Shown piece by piece: positions 56,578-64,000 of a stretch of 64,000 nt of DNA. The position numbers and the translations under genes are program-made. The notes beneath the pieces are model-generated. The model searched no databases. It was not told where the DNA came from and was given only the letters and a program-made list of their open reading frames with translations. How positions within the stretch are numbered: position 1 is the first letter of the stretch; each line of letters starts with the position of its first letter. Origin of the DNA: Actinomyces massiliensis 4401292 (GTDB taxonomy: Bacteria > Actinomycetota > Actinomycetes > Actinomycetales > Actinomycetaceae); assembly GCF_000269805.1 (NCBI RefSeq), contig NZ_JH711483.1, forward strand, positions 368,022 to 432,021. Reading direction: 5' to 3'.

Positions 56578-56862
56578 ATGACCGCATATCTCCAGGTCAC
56601 CATGACCATCAACCCGGACGACCGCGCCGCCGGCGCCAAGGTCTACTCCGACTACCTGCAGGAGTTCCTCGACACGGTCCCCGGCGCGAGGACCAAGGAG
56701 CTTCTCGTCCGCGATGAGGATGTCCAGGTCCTCCACGGCTTCGAGACCCCCGAGCAGGCCAACGCCTACCTGAGCAGTGAGCTCTTCACCACCAAGGTCG
56801 TCCCCGGTCTGACCCCGCTGTTCAAGGCCGACCCCGACATTCGCGTCTACACCGTCGCCTGA
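56578..56862 (+). CDS. small protein, possible ABM-like alpha-beta barrel
   Basis: The 94-residue protein, MTAYLQVTMTINPDDRAAGA onward, has alternating strand and helix segments and a size like dimeric ABM-fold proteins, but no catalytic residues are diagnostic; the call is tentative. GAAGAAG lies before the ATG. Its last 23 codons and following 54 bp are duplicated exactly at 47188-47309. The stop is followed within 8 bp by two GC-rich units related to the 22-bp repeat family (period 21 here). Confidence 0.6.
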   Translation: MTAYLQVTMTINPDDRAAGAKVYSDYLQEFLDTVPGARTKELLVRDEDVQVLHGFETPEQANAYLSSELFTTKVVPGLTPLFKADPDIRVYTVA

Positions 56863-56983
56863 TCCATCGAGATCGGCCGGCTCCGCCGTGAGCTCGACCG
56901 GCTCCGCCGCGGGGGGCGGCGGTCCTGTGCTGTCTCGGTGCGGAGCTCGACCGGTCCGGGTGAGGGGGACTCCTGGGCCGCGC

Positions 56984-57574
56984 TCAGCTCGGCTGCTCCA
57001 CTCCCAGCCACTCGTACCAGCCGCGGTGCAGCACCAGCCAGGCGAGCAGCCCGTAACCGGCCTGGCCGGGGTGGCTGCCGCCGGCCGCGGCGACGTCGGT
57101 CATCCACTGCTCATGGTTGTGCAGCGGCTCGAAGGTCTCCACGTAGGGGATCTTGCGCCGGTGGCACACCTCACTCACTGCACGCGACAGCGCCGCCGTG
57201 GCATCGGGATTGACCCCGGGCAGCGGTGGGGGCCCGACGACGAAGCAGGACCGTTGCTCGCCGGCCGCCTTGTCCAGGATGTTGGCCAGCGCCAGACGGC
57301 TGCGGGCGGGCGAGATGCCGGAGTTGACGTCGGCCGCGCCCAGTCCGATGACCAGGCGGTTGGTCCCGGTGTGGGTGGAGCGCGCAGCCACCTCGGACGG
57401 CCAGCGGTCGGCGAGTTGGACCGTCGTCTCCCGGGGCACGGCCAACGTTGCCCAGAAGGCCTCCAGGTCTCGGGGAGTGCGCGCCATGACGCGCCCTGTC
57501 CACCCCAGTGCCCGGGGATCGCCGTAGCCGGCCACGAGTTCGTCGCCGATGAAGTGGATCCGGGTCTCGTCCAC
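56984..57574 (-). CDS. SGNH/GDSL hydrolase-like protein lacking the usual Ser
   Basis: The 196-residue protein resembles SGNH esterases. Block I reads FIGDELVAGYGDPRALGW near residue 8, where the nucleophile of GDS is replaced by Glu. Block III reads VIGLGAADVNSG near 75, in place of GxND. Block V, GGSHPGQAGYGLLAW near 168, keeps the His. With the nucleophile missing it may be a binding protein or use another mechanism; alternatively Glu at this place is normal in a subfamily I do not recognise. It is separated from kgd by 236 bp on the same strand. Confidence 0.7.
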   Translation of the reverse strand: MDETRIHFIGDELVAGYGDPRALGWTGRVMARTPRDLEAFWATLAVPRETTVQLADRWPSEVAARSTHTGTNRLVIGLGAADVNSGISPARSRLALANILDKAAGEQRSCFVVGPPPLPGVNPDATAALSRAVSEVCHRRKIPYVETFEPLHNHEQWMTDVAAAGGSHPGQAGYGLLAWLVLHRGWYEWLGVEQPS

Positions 57575-57810
57575 GTCGCTCCTTTCTCGCCGTCGGCGGT
57601 CGGACCGGGCCTGGTGATCAGCCCGGGGTCCGGGCGCCGATGCGGCCGTGGCCCGATGTCGCCGCCGTCGCGCAGTGGCTCCTGGAGGACGACGCTACCG
57701 CGCTCCGGGCCGGGACGCCGCAGCGCCGCGATCGATGTTCCCGGGTGGCGCGGTTTCTCGGGAGCGGCGGGCGTCCGCCTCGGGGCCGCTCGGCTCCGCC
57801 GGGGCCGCTC

Positions 57811-60800
57811 TCAGGGGCGCGCGAAAGCGGCCTCCATGAGCGCCGCCTGCTGGGCCCGGTAGGCGCCGGCGCTGCCGACCGCCGGGGAGGCCGCCTCGGG
57901 CGGCGAGACCAGCTGCAGCTGCCTGCCCCCGGTGATCGCCGCGGGCATGTGCAGGGCGAGCCACGGCCAGATCCCCTGGTTCGCGGCCTCGTCCTGGACG
58001 AAGACGAGCTCGGCGTCCGGGTAGGGCGCCAGCGCCTCGGCCAGCTCGGCCTCCGGCAGCGGGTAGAGCTGCTCGAGGCGGATGATCGCCGTTGAGGTGT
58101 CTCCTCGTTCGGCCCGCTCCTCGGCCAGCGCGTAGTACGCCCGACCCGAGCACAGCAGCACCCGGTCGACCCCCGCACCCGCGCCGATCCGCTCATCGAC
58201 CTCGCCGATCACCGGTAGGAAGGCTCCGGAGGTGAAATCCTCCACCTGGGAGGAGGCGGCCTTGAGACGCAGCAGCTGCTTGGGGGTGAACACGACCAGC
58301 GGACGGCGCGGGCGGGAGTAGGCGTGCTCGCGCAGCAGGTGGAAGTGGTTGGCGGGAGTCGAGGGCATGGCCACCCGCATGTTCCCCTGGGCGCACATCT
58401 GCAGATAGCGCTCGATGCGGGCCGAGGAGTGATCCGGCCCCTGGCCCTCCTGGCCGTGGGGCAGGAGCATGACCAGCCCGGAGCGCTGCCCCCACTTCTG
58501 CCCGGCCGAGGTGATGTACTCATCGATCACGCTCTGGGCGCCATTGGCGAAGTCGCCGAACTGCGCCTCCCAGACCGTCAGCCCCTCGGGGCGCTCCACC
58601 GCGTAGCCGTACTCGAAGCCGAGCGCCGCGTACTCGCTCAGCAAGGAGTCGTAGATGCTCAATGTCGCCTGATCCGGGGTGAGGAACTCCAGCGGCGTCC
58701 ACTCGGCGCCCGAGTCGTGGTCGTGCAGCACGGCATGACGCTGGGCGAAGGTGGCGCGCCGGGCGTCCTCGCCGACCACGCGCACCGGCACGCCCTCCAT
58801 GAGCAGCGAGCCGAAGGCGATGAGCTCTCCCATGCCCCAGTCGATGCCGCCCTCGCGCGTGGCGCGCCGGCGCTTGGCCAGCATCGCCTCCAGCTTGGGG
58901 TGGACCGTGAACCCCTCCGGATAGGCGACCTGGGAGTCCCCGATCCGCTCGACGACATTGCGCGGGACCCCGCTGGTCCAGCCGATCATCATGCCCTCGC
59001 CGGCCCGCTGGGAGGCGGGCACCTCCAGACTCGTGGTCTGCAGCCCCACCTTGGTGGGGTCGGTGGCGTCGAACGCATCGCCGGAGGAGCCTTGGCCGGC
59101 GCGGGGGGAGTGCGCGTGAGCGGCCCGGGTCTCGGCGAAGATCCGCTCCAGCTCGTCGTGGAACTCCTTCTCGATCCGCTTGGCGTCCTCGGCCGCGATG
59201 TCCTTGCGCCCCACCAGGTCGGCGGTGTAAACGGCACGAGTCGAGGGCAGGGAGTCGATGAGTCGGTACATGACCGGCTGGGTCATCGACGGGTCGTCGC
59301 CCTCGTTGTGACCGCGACGGCGGTAGCAGATCAGGTCGATGATGACGTCCTTGTGGAAGGCCGCCCGGTACTCGTAGGCGCGGCGGGCGGCGCGGGCGAC
59401 CGTCTCGGGATCATCGGCGTTGACGTGGAAGATCGGCACCTGCAGGCCCTTGGCCAGGTCCGTGGCGTAGGTGGTCGAGCGCGCCGATGCGGCGCCGGTG
59501 GTGAAGCCGATCTGGTTGTTGACGATCACGTGCACGGTGCCGCCGGTGCGATAGGCGGGCAGCTGACTCATGTTGAGGGTCTCGTAGACCACTCCCTGCC
59601 CGGCGAAGGCGGCATCGCCGTGAACCAGGACCGGCAGCACCGTGTAGCCCTTGTCGCCCAGGCCGATGCGGTCCTGCTTGGCGCGCACGATCCCCTCGAC
59701 GACGCCGTCGACCGTCTCCAGGTGGGACGGGTTGGCCGCTAGGGACACGCGCGTGCTCACGCCGTCGGTGCCAGTGAAGACGCCCTCGGTGCCCAGGTGG
59801 TACTTCACGTCGCCGGTGCCCGCGCCCTCGATGACGTTGGTGCCGTCGAACTCGTCGAAGATCTGCCCGTAGGACTTCCCGGCGATATTGGTCAGGACAT
59901 TGAGGCGGCCGCGGTGGGTCATGCCGATGACGACCTCGTCCAGGCCATCGTGGGCCGCCGAGTCCAGCAGCCGGTCCAGCAGGACGATGAGGGACTCCCC
60001 GCCCTCCAGGCTGAAGCGCTTCTGCCCCACGTACTTGGTCTGCAGGAAAGTTTCGAAGGCCTCGGCCTGCTCCAGCTTGGTCAGGATCCGACAGCGCTCG
60101 TTCGGGGTGATCGCCAGCCACTCGCCCTCGAGGCGCTCCTGCCACCAGGCGCGCTGGGCGGGATCCTGGATGTGCATGTACTCGATGCCGACGGTCCGGC
60201 AGTAGGCGCGGCGCAGACGCGCGAGGATCTCGCGCAGAGTCGCCCGTTCGGTGCCGCCCAGACCGCCGGTGGGGAAGGTGCGGTCCAGGTCCCACAGGCT
60301 CAGTCCGTAGGTGGACAGGTCCAGATCCGGGTGGCGGCGCAGGCGGTGGGTCAGCGGATCGGTGTCCGCGGCCAGGTGCCCGCGCTGGCGGAAGGCGTGG
60401 ATGAGTTCGGCCACGCGGGCGGGCTTGCCGGTCTCCAGCTCGGGGTCGTAGGTGGTGTCACGGGCCCAGCGCACCGGTTCGTGCGGAATCCGCAGAGACT
60501 CGAAGACCCGGTCCCAGTACCCGTCCAGTCCCAGGAGCTTGTGCTCCACCAGCCGCAGGAATTCGCCGGAGGCCGCGCCCTGGATGACGCGGTGGTCGTA
60601 GGTCGAGGTCAGGGTGACGACCTTGCCGACTCCGCTGCGGGCCAGGGTCTGCTCACTGGAACCCGCGAAGGCGGCCGGATAGGACATGGACCCCACCCCG
60701 ACGATGAGGCCCTGACCGGGCATGAGGCGCGGAACCGAGTGAAGGGTGCCGATCATGCCGGGATTGGTCAGGGTCACGGTGGTGCCCCGGAAGTCGTCCA

Positions 60801-61602
60801 CCTCCAGCTTGCCCTTGCGCGCCTTGGCGACCAGATCCTCGTAGGCCGCGACGAAGCCGGCGGCGTCCATCAGGTCCGACTTCTTGATGGAGGGCACCAG
60901 GAGACGGCGCTCGCCGCTGGGGGAGGGGATGTCGATGGCCAGGCCGAAGGCGACATGGGCGGGGGTGTGCGCAGTGGGCCTGCCGGCGTCGTCCGTGGTG
61001 TAGGAGACGTTCATGGAGGGCATCTCGGTCAGGGATTCGACCACGGCCCATCCGATGAGGTGGGTGAAGGAGATCTTGCCACCATGGGTGTGACGGAGGT
61101 GGCCGTTGATCACCGCGCGATTCTCGATGAGGACCTTGGCGGGGATGGTGCGGGCGGAGGTGGCGGTCGGGATCGACAGCGATTCCTCCATGTTCTTGGC
61201 GGTGCGGGCCGCGGCGCCCTTCAAGCGCACGTTGGCGTCCTGGCAGGTGTCGCCCTCCGGCGAATTGACGTGCTGGTGCGCCCTGCGCTGGGCGTAGGGC
61301 GATGTGGGCGGGGCGGCGTCGGAGGGAGGGGCGGGAGGCAGGTCGGAGCGGGTGACGTCCTGGACGGCCGTGGGAGCGCGTCGGGGCGAGGAGCCCGATC
61401 CCGGTGCCGTCGGCGGGTCTTCGAGAGCTGCGTCCTCAGGGCTCTCAGGACTCTCGGGGTGATGAGGGCTCTCGGAGCCCTCGAACAGCGCCCGCCATTG
61501 GGGACTCACCGAGGAGGGATCGGCCTGCCAGGCATCCCGCATCTCCTCCACCATCCACTCGTTGGCTCCGAAGCCTGCGGCGGCGCTGTCCTGTGTCGAC
61601 AC
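57811..61602 (-). CDS. kgd: multifunctional 2-oxoglutarate dehydrogenase E1/E2-like enzyme (KGD)
   Basis: The 1263-residue protein has the actinobacterial KGD layout: an N-terminal segment (GANEWMVEEMRDAWQADPSS), a disordered linker (about 45-110), an acyltransferase-like domain (about 140-370, with YDHRVIQGAASGEFL) but no lipoyl domain, then a thiamine-diphosphate E1 domain (EYMHIQDPAQRAWWQERLEG, GMTHRGRLNVLTNI, HVNADDPETV) and a C-terminal transketolase-like half. It makes succinyl-CoA with partner proteins, or succinic semialdehyde or 2-hydroxy-3-oxoadipate alone. It is a single gene, linking metabolically to icd in this window. Confidence 0.95.
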   Translation of the reverse strand: MSTQDSAAAGFGANEWMVEEMRDAWQADPSSVSPQWRALFEGSESPHHPESPESPEDAALEDPPTAPGSGSSPRRAPTAVQDVTRSDLPPAPPSDAAPPTSPYAQRRAHQHVNSPEGDTCQDANVRLKGAAARTAKNMEESLSIPTATSARTIPAKVLIENRAVINGHLRHTHGGKISFTHLIGWAVVESLTEMPSMNVSYTTDDAGRPTAHTPAHVAFGLAIDIPSPSGERRLLVPSIKKSDLMDAAGFVAAYEDLVAKARKGKLEVDDFRGTTVTLTNPGMIGTLHSVPRLMPGQGLIVGVGSMSYPAAFAGSSEQTLARSGVGKVVTLTSTYDHRVIQGAASGEFLRLVEHKLLGLDGYWDRVFESLRIPHEPVRWARDTTYDPELETGKPARVAELIHAFRQRGHLAADTDPLTHRLRRHPDLDLSTYGLSLWDLDRTFPTGGLGGTERATLREILARLRRAYCRTVGIEYMHIQDPAQRAWWQERLEGEWLAITPNERCRILTKLEQAEAFETFLQTKYVGQKRFSLEGGESLIVLLDRLLDSAAHDGLDEVVIGMTHRGRLNVLTNIAGKSYGQIFDEFDGTNVIEGAGTGDVKYHLGTEGVFTGTDGVSTRVSLAANPSHLETVDGVVEGIVRAKQDRIGLGDKGYTVLPVLVHGDAAFAGQGVVYETLNMSQLPAYRTGGTVHVIVNNQIGFTTGAASARSTTYATDLAKGLQVPIFHVNADDPETVARAARRAYEYRAAFHKDVIIDLICYRRRGHNEGDDPSMTQPVMYRLIDSLPSTRAVYTADLVGRKDIAAEDAKRIEKEFHDELERIFAETRAAHAHSPRAGQGSSGDAFDATDPTKVGLQTTSLEVPASQRAGEGMMIGWTSGVPRNVVERIGDSQVAYPEGFTVHPKLEAMLAKRRRATREGGIDWGMGELIAFGSLLMEGVPVRVVGEDARRATFAQRHAVLHDHDSGAEWTPLEFLTPDQATLSIYDSLLSEYAALGFEYGYAVERPEGLTVWEAQFGDFANGAQSVIDEYITSAGQKWGQRSGLVMLLPHGQEGQGPDHSSARIERYLQMCAQGNMRVAMPSTPANHFHLLREHAYSRPRRPLVVFTPKQLLRLKAASSQVEDFTSGAFLPVIGEVDERIGAGAGVDRVLLCSGRAYYALAEERAERGDTSTAIIRLEQLYPLPEAELAEALAPYPDAELVFVQDEAANQGIWPWLALHMPAAITGGRQLQLVSPPEAASPAVGSAGAYRAQQAALMEAAFARP

Positions 61603-62141
61603 GGTGCGTGTTCTCCTCGTCGCGGGGTCAGCGCCACCCGCCCGCGAGCCCGGCGGCGAAGCGATGACGATGACGCAGACGGGCGGGTGAGGCAGATGGT
61701 GCTATGTCGTAGTGCTGTGTCGGGCGTCATCGTACGGGTCGAGCCTGCGGCACGGGAGCGAAACGCGGGGCCGAAGGCGCACGTGTTTCGAGCATGTGAC
61801 GGAGTACGGAGTGGGGTGCGGGGTGTCGCGCGAGAACTCGAGAGCTGCTGGGTTCCCTGCGTTCCCTGGGGTCCCTGCGTCTCCCGCGCGCTCTGCAGCA
61901 CTCCTGAGCGCTTCTGCAGGCTCTTCATGCCCCTGCTGTCCGTGCCGTGAGCTGGTGATAACGTGCGGGCCACTATGCGAGCGGCATCCCGGCGGGCGCG
62001 CAGATGCGCCTCCCGCCATCATCCGGAACCTGACCATCCTTACCCTGCGCGTCAACGGGTGCCGGCCACCGCCGCGGCCGGCACCCCCCTGATCTGTCTG
62101 AAGCCAGCTCTGAAGCCAACGCCAGCCCCGGGCGGTGCCGC
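61603..62141. other. divergent gap between kgd and the CNNM-type gene
   Basis: About 540 bp without a recognised gene. It contains a short run of GGGTTCCCTGC/GTTCCCTGGG repeats near 61850-61885 and should hold both divergent promoters. No tRNA or obvious operator was seen. Confidence 0.4.
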
Positions 62142-63587
62142 GTGACCGACGCGACCGACTGGCTCATGATCGCCCTGGGGATCCTGCTGACCGCGGGCAC
62201 GGCCCTGTTCGTCTCCGGCGAGTTCTCCCTGGTCGCTCTGGATCCCTCCACCGTCGAGACCCGTGCCGCCGCGGGGGACAGGCGCGCCGCCGCGGTCCGC
62301 AAGGCGCTGAGGCGCCTGTCCACCCTCCTGTCCGGCGCTCAGGTCGGCATCACTCTGACCACGATCCTGCTCGGATACACCATGCAGGACGCTCTGGCGA
62401 GGCTCCTCGGCGGCCTCATGAGCACCTGGCTGGCCCAGTCCGCGGCCACCGCTGCCGCCGTCGTCATCGCCCTGGTGGTGGTCAACGCCTTCTCCATGGT
62501 CGTGGGCGAGCTCATCCCCAAGAACGCCACCCTGGCCGATCCCATGCGCACCGCCGGGTTCGTCGCCCCCTTCCTCGTGGCCTTTACCGTTGTGCTCAGG
62601 CCCGTCATCGTCCTGCTCAATGACACCGCCAACCTGGTCCTGCATCGCATGGGCATCGAACCGGTCGAGGAGATCAGCGGCACCCGCAGCGCCGGTGAGC
62701 TCGCCGCCCTCGTGCGCCACAGTGCCGAGGAGGGCGCTCTCGATCCCTCCACCGCCACCCTGCTCACCCGGTCGATCGGGCTCGGCGCACTCACCGCGGT
62801 CGACGTCATGACGGACCGGGGCCGCCTTCACGTCCTGGATGAGGCGGACACCGCCGACGCCGTCGTGGCCCTGGCCCGCGCCACCGGCCACTCCCGCTTC
62901 CCCGTCATCGGGGACGACGCCGACGACGTCCTGGGCATCGTCCACCTGCGCCGCGTCATCGCCGTGCCCTACGAGCGGCGGGCGGGCGTGCCAGTGACTT
63001 CCTCCTCCCTCATGACGCCGGCTCCGCGCGTGCCCGAGACCATGCCCCTGGCGAGCCTGCTGGTCGAGCTGCGCAATCAGGGCTCTCAGATGGCCGTCGT
63101 CGTCGATGAGTACGGCGGGACCGCGGGCGTTGTCACCCTCGAGGACGCCATTGAGGAGATCGTCGGCGACGTCGCCGACGAGCACGACCGTCGCCGGGCC
63201 GGAACGCGTGCCGATGCCTCGGGGGACTGGCTCGTGCCGGGCTGGACGCGCCCCGACGAGCTGGCCGCGCGCACCGATATCCATGTGCCCGACGACGGCC
63301 CCTATGAGACCCTCGCCGGTCTGGTCATGACCGAGCTCGGCCGCGTCCCGCGGATCGGCGACACCGTGACGACGTCGGGGGCGAGGCTCACCGTGGAGGC
63401 CATGGAGGGGCGGCGCGTCACCCGTCTGCGGGTGTGCCCCGCCGGGGAGGATGACGAGGCCGCGGAGGTCGGAGAGCCCGGGGCGGCCGACGAGTCCGGG
63501 AAGGCTGAGGAGGACGTGCGGTCAATGGGACATCCGCGGCGCCGGGGCCCGGCCGGGCGCGATGACGGGGCGGGGGCCGCCCGATGA
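62142..63587 (+). CDS. CNNM/CorC-type membrane protein with CBS domains
   Basis: The 481-residue protein starts with a DUF21 membrane domain of four helices (LFVSGEFSLVALDPSTVETR near 23-42 and LLSGAQVGITLTTILLGY), followed by two CBS domains (about 215-340; SRFPVIGDDADDVLGIVHLR, MAVVVDEYGGTAGVVTLEDA) and a CorC/HlyC C-terminal domain. Relatives transport Mg2+ or Na+ or were once called hemolysins. GTG 62142 is the start; the tail after residue 440 is acidic and Gly-rich. It overlaps the next paralogue by 4 nt. Confidence 0.9.
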   Translation: MTDATDWLMIALGILLTAGTALFVSGEFSLVALDPSTVETRAAAGDRRAAAVRKALRRLSTLLSGAQVGITLTTILLGYTMQDALARLLGGLMSTWLAQSAATAAAVVIALVVVNAFSMVVGELIPKNATLADPMRTAGFVAPFLVAFTVVLRPVIVLLNDTANLVLHRMGIEPVEEISGTRSAGELAALVRHSAEEGALDPSTATLLTRSIGLGALTAVDVMTDRGRLHVLDEADTADAVVALARATGHSRFPVIGDDADDVLGIVHLRRVIAVPYERRAGVPVTSSSLMTPAPRVPETMPLASLLVELRNQGSQMAVVVDEYGGTAGVVTLEDAIEEIVGDVADEHDRRRAGTRADASGDWLVPGWTRPDELAARTDIHVPDDGPYETLAGLVMTELGRVPRIGDTVTTSGARLTVEAMEGRRVTRLRVCPAGEDDEAAEVGEPGAADESGKAEEDVRSMGHPRRRGPAGRDDGAGAAR

Positions 63588-64000
63588 GCACTCCGGTCGC
63601 CCTGATCGTCACCGTAGCGCTGTTGGCGGGCAACGCCTTCTTCGTCGGCTCCGAGTTCGCCATCACCTCTTCTCGTCGGGCTCAGCTCGAGCCTCTCGCG
63701 CAGGCAGGCGATGCCCGGGCGGTGACCGCGCTGTGGGCCCTCCAGCACATCTCCCGAATGCTCGCCACCGCGCAGCTCGGCGTCACCGTGTGCTCCACGG
63801 GGCTGGGCGTCGTCGCCGAACCCGCCATCGCACATGCGCTGACGCCCCTCCTGGCCAGGATCGGCATCGCCGACGCCGGAGCGCACGCCGTCGCCGTGGT
63901 CATCGCCCTGGTCCTGGTCGTCTACGTCCATGTCGTCTTCGCGGAGATGGTGCCCAAGAACATGTCGATCGCCGCCCCTGAGAGGGCGGTGCGCCTGCTC
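63584..64000 (+). CDS. CNNM/CorC-type membrane protein, partial (5' end)
   Basis: The visible 139 residues repeat the DUF21 pattern of the gene before: LLAGNAFFVGSEFAITSSRR near 14-33, LATAQLGVTVCSTGLGVVAE near 60-80 and VHVVFAEMVPKNMSIAAPER near 115-135. ATG 63584 overlaps the preceding stop (ATGA). The CBS part lies beyond the window. Paired DUF21/CBS genes of this kind are common in actinobacteria. Confidence 0.88.
   Translation, partial: MSTPVALIVTVALLAGNAFFVGSEFAITSSRRAQLEPLAQAGDARAVTALWALQHISRMLATAQLGVTVCSTGLGVVAEPAIAHALTPLLARIGIADAGAHAVAVVIALVLVVYVHVVFAEMVPKNMSIAAPERAVRLL

Overview
The window is about 70 % GC actinobacterial chromosome and most resembles the Actinomycetaceae (Actinomyces/Schaalia type). 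The evidence is a Pup ligation system with no 20S proteasome genes beside it, a multifunctional KGD-type 2-oxoglutarate enzyme, a monomeric isocitrate dehydrogenase, a SigR/RsrA-like sigma/anti-sigma pair and the tiny actinobacterial ribosomal protein bL37. The genus is inferred from gene content, not from a search.

Layout. 1-3.3 kb: end of a FecCD iron-uptake permease pair, a decayed partial copy of that permease, a MITE-like inverted repeat and an LtrA membrane protein. 3.4-6.7 kb: molybdate uptake (ModA lipoprotein and a fused ModB-ModC). 7.5-16.1 kb: respiratory nitrate reductase narGHJI and the transporter narK. 16.3-29.1 kb: molybdenum cofactor genes (mog, mobA, moaC, moeA, moaE, moaD, moaA) with the pupylation genes arc-dop-pup-pafA placed between moaC and mobA. 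29.1-34.9 kb: a nitrite-reductase locus made of a DUF2249 protein, two polytopic membrane proteins, a cupredoxin-NirK fusion and a convergent Cys-rich winged-helix regulator. 35.5-42.8 kb: housekeeping genes (GNAT, rsgA, aroA, icd, DoxX) and a lipoprotein. 42.9-47.2 kb: a frameshifted membrane Ser/Thr kinase, sigR/rsrA-like pair, bL37 and a NADAR protein. 47.2-57 kb: a plastic region with an IS110-family element, a truncated glycyl-radical activase, an ABC-2 exporter with a TetR regulator, a LysR regulator, a ruined IS256-family transposase, palindromic elements and a 122-bp exact direct duplication. 57-64 kb: SGNH-like protein, kgd and two CNNM/CorC-type membrane proteins, the second running off the end.

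How it fits together: ModABC imports molybdate; MoaA/C/D/E, Mog, MoeA and MobA make bis-MGD cofactor; NarGHI reduces nitrate to nitrite, with NarK moving nitrate/nitrite; NirK reduces nitrite to NO. No NO reductase is seen here.

The most unusual signals are non-coding. A short motif (core ACCGATCTCGG) recurs in direct arrays with an exact 22-bp period, mostly next to gene 3' ends. A longer intergenic element of about 323 bp, with a terminal inverted repeat and built-in copies of the same motif, occurs twice at about 95 % identity, and a diverged relative occurs once. These repeat families look like the best candidates for something undescribed.
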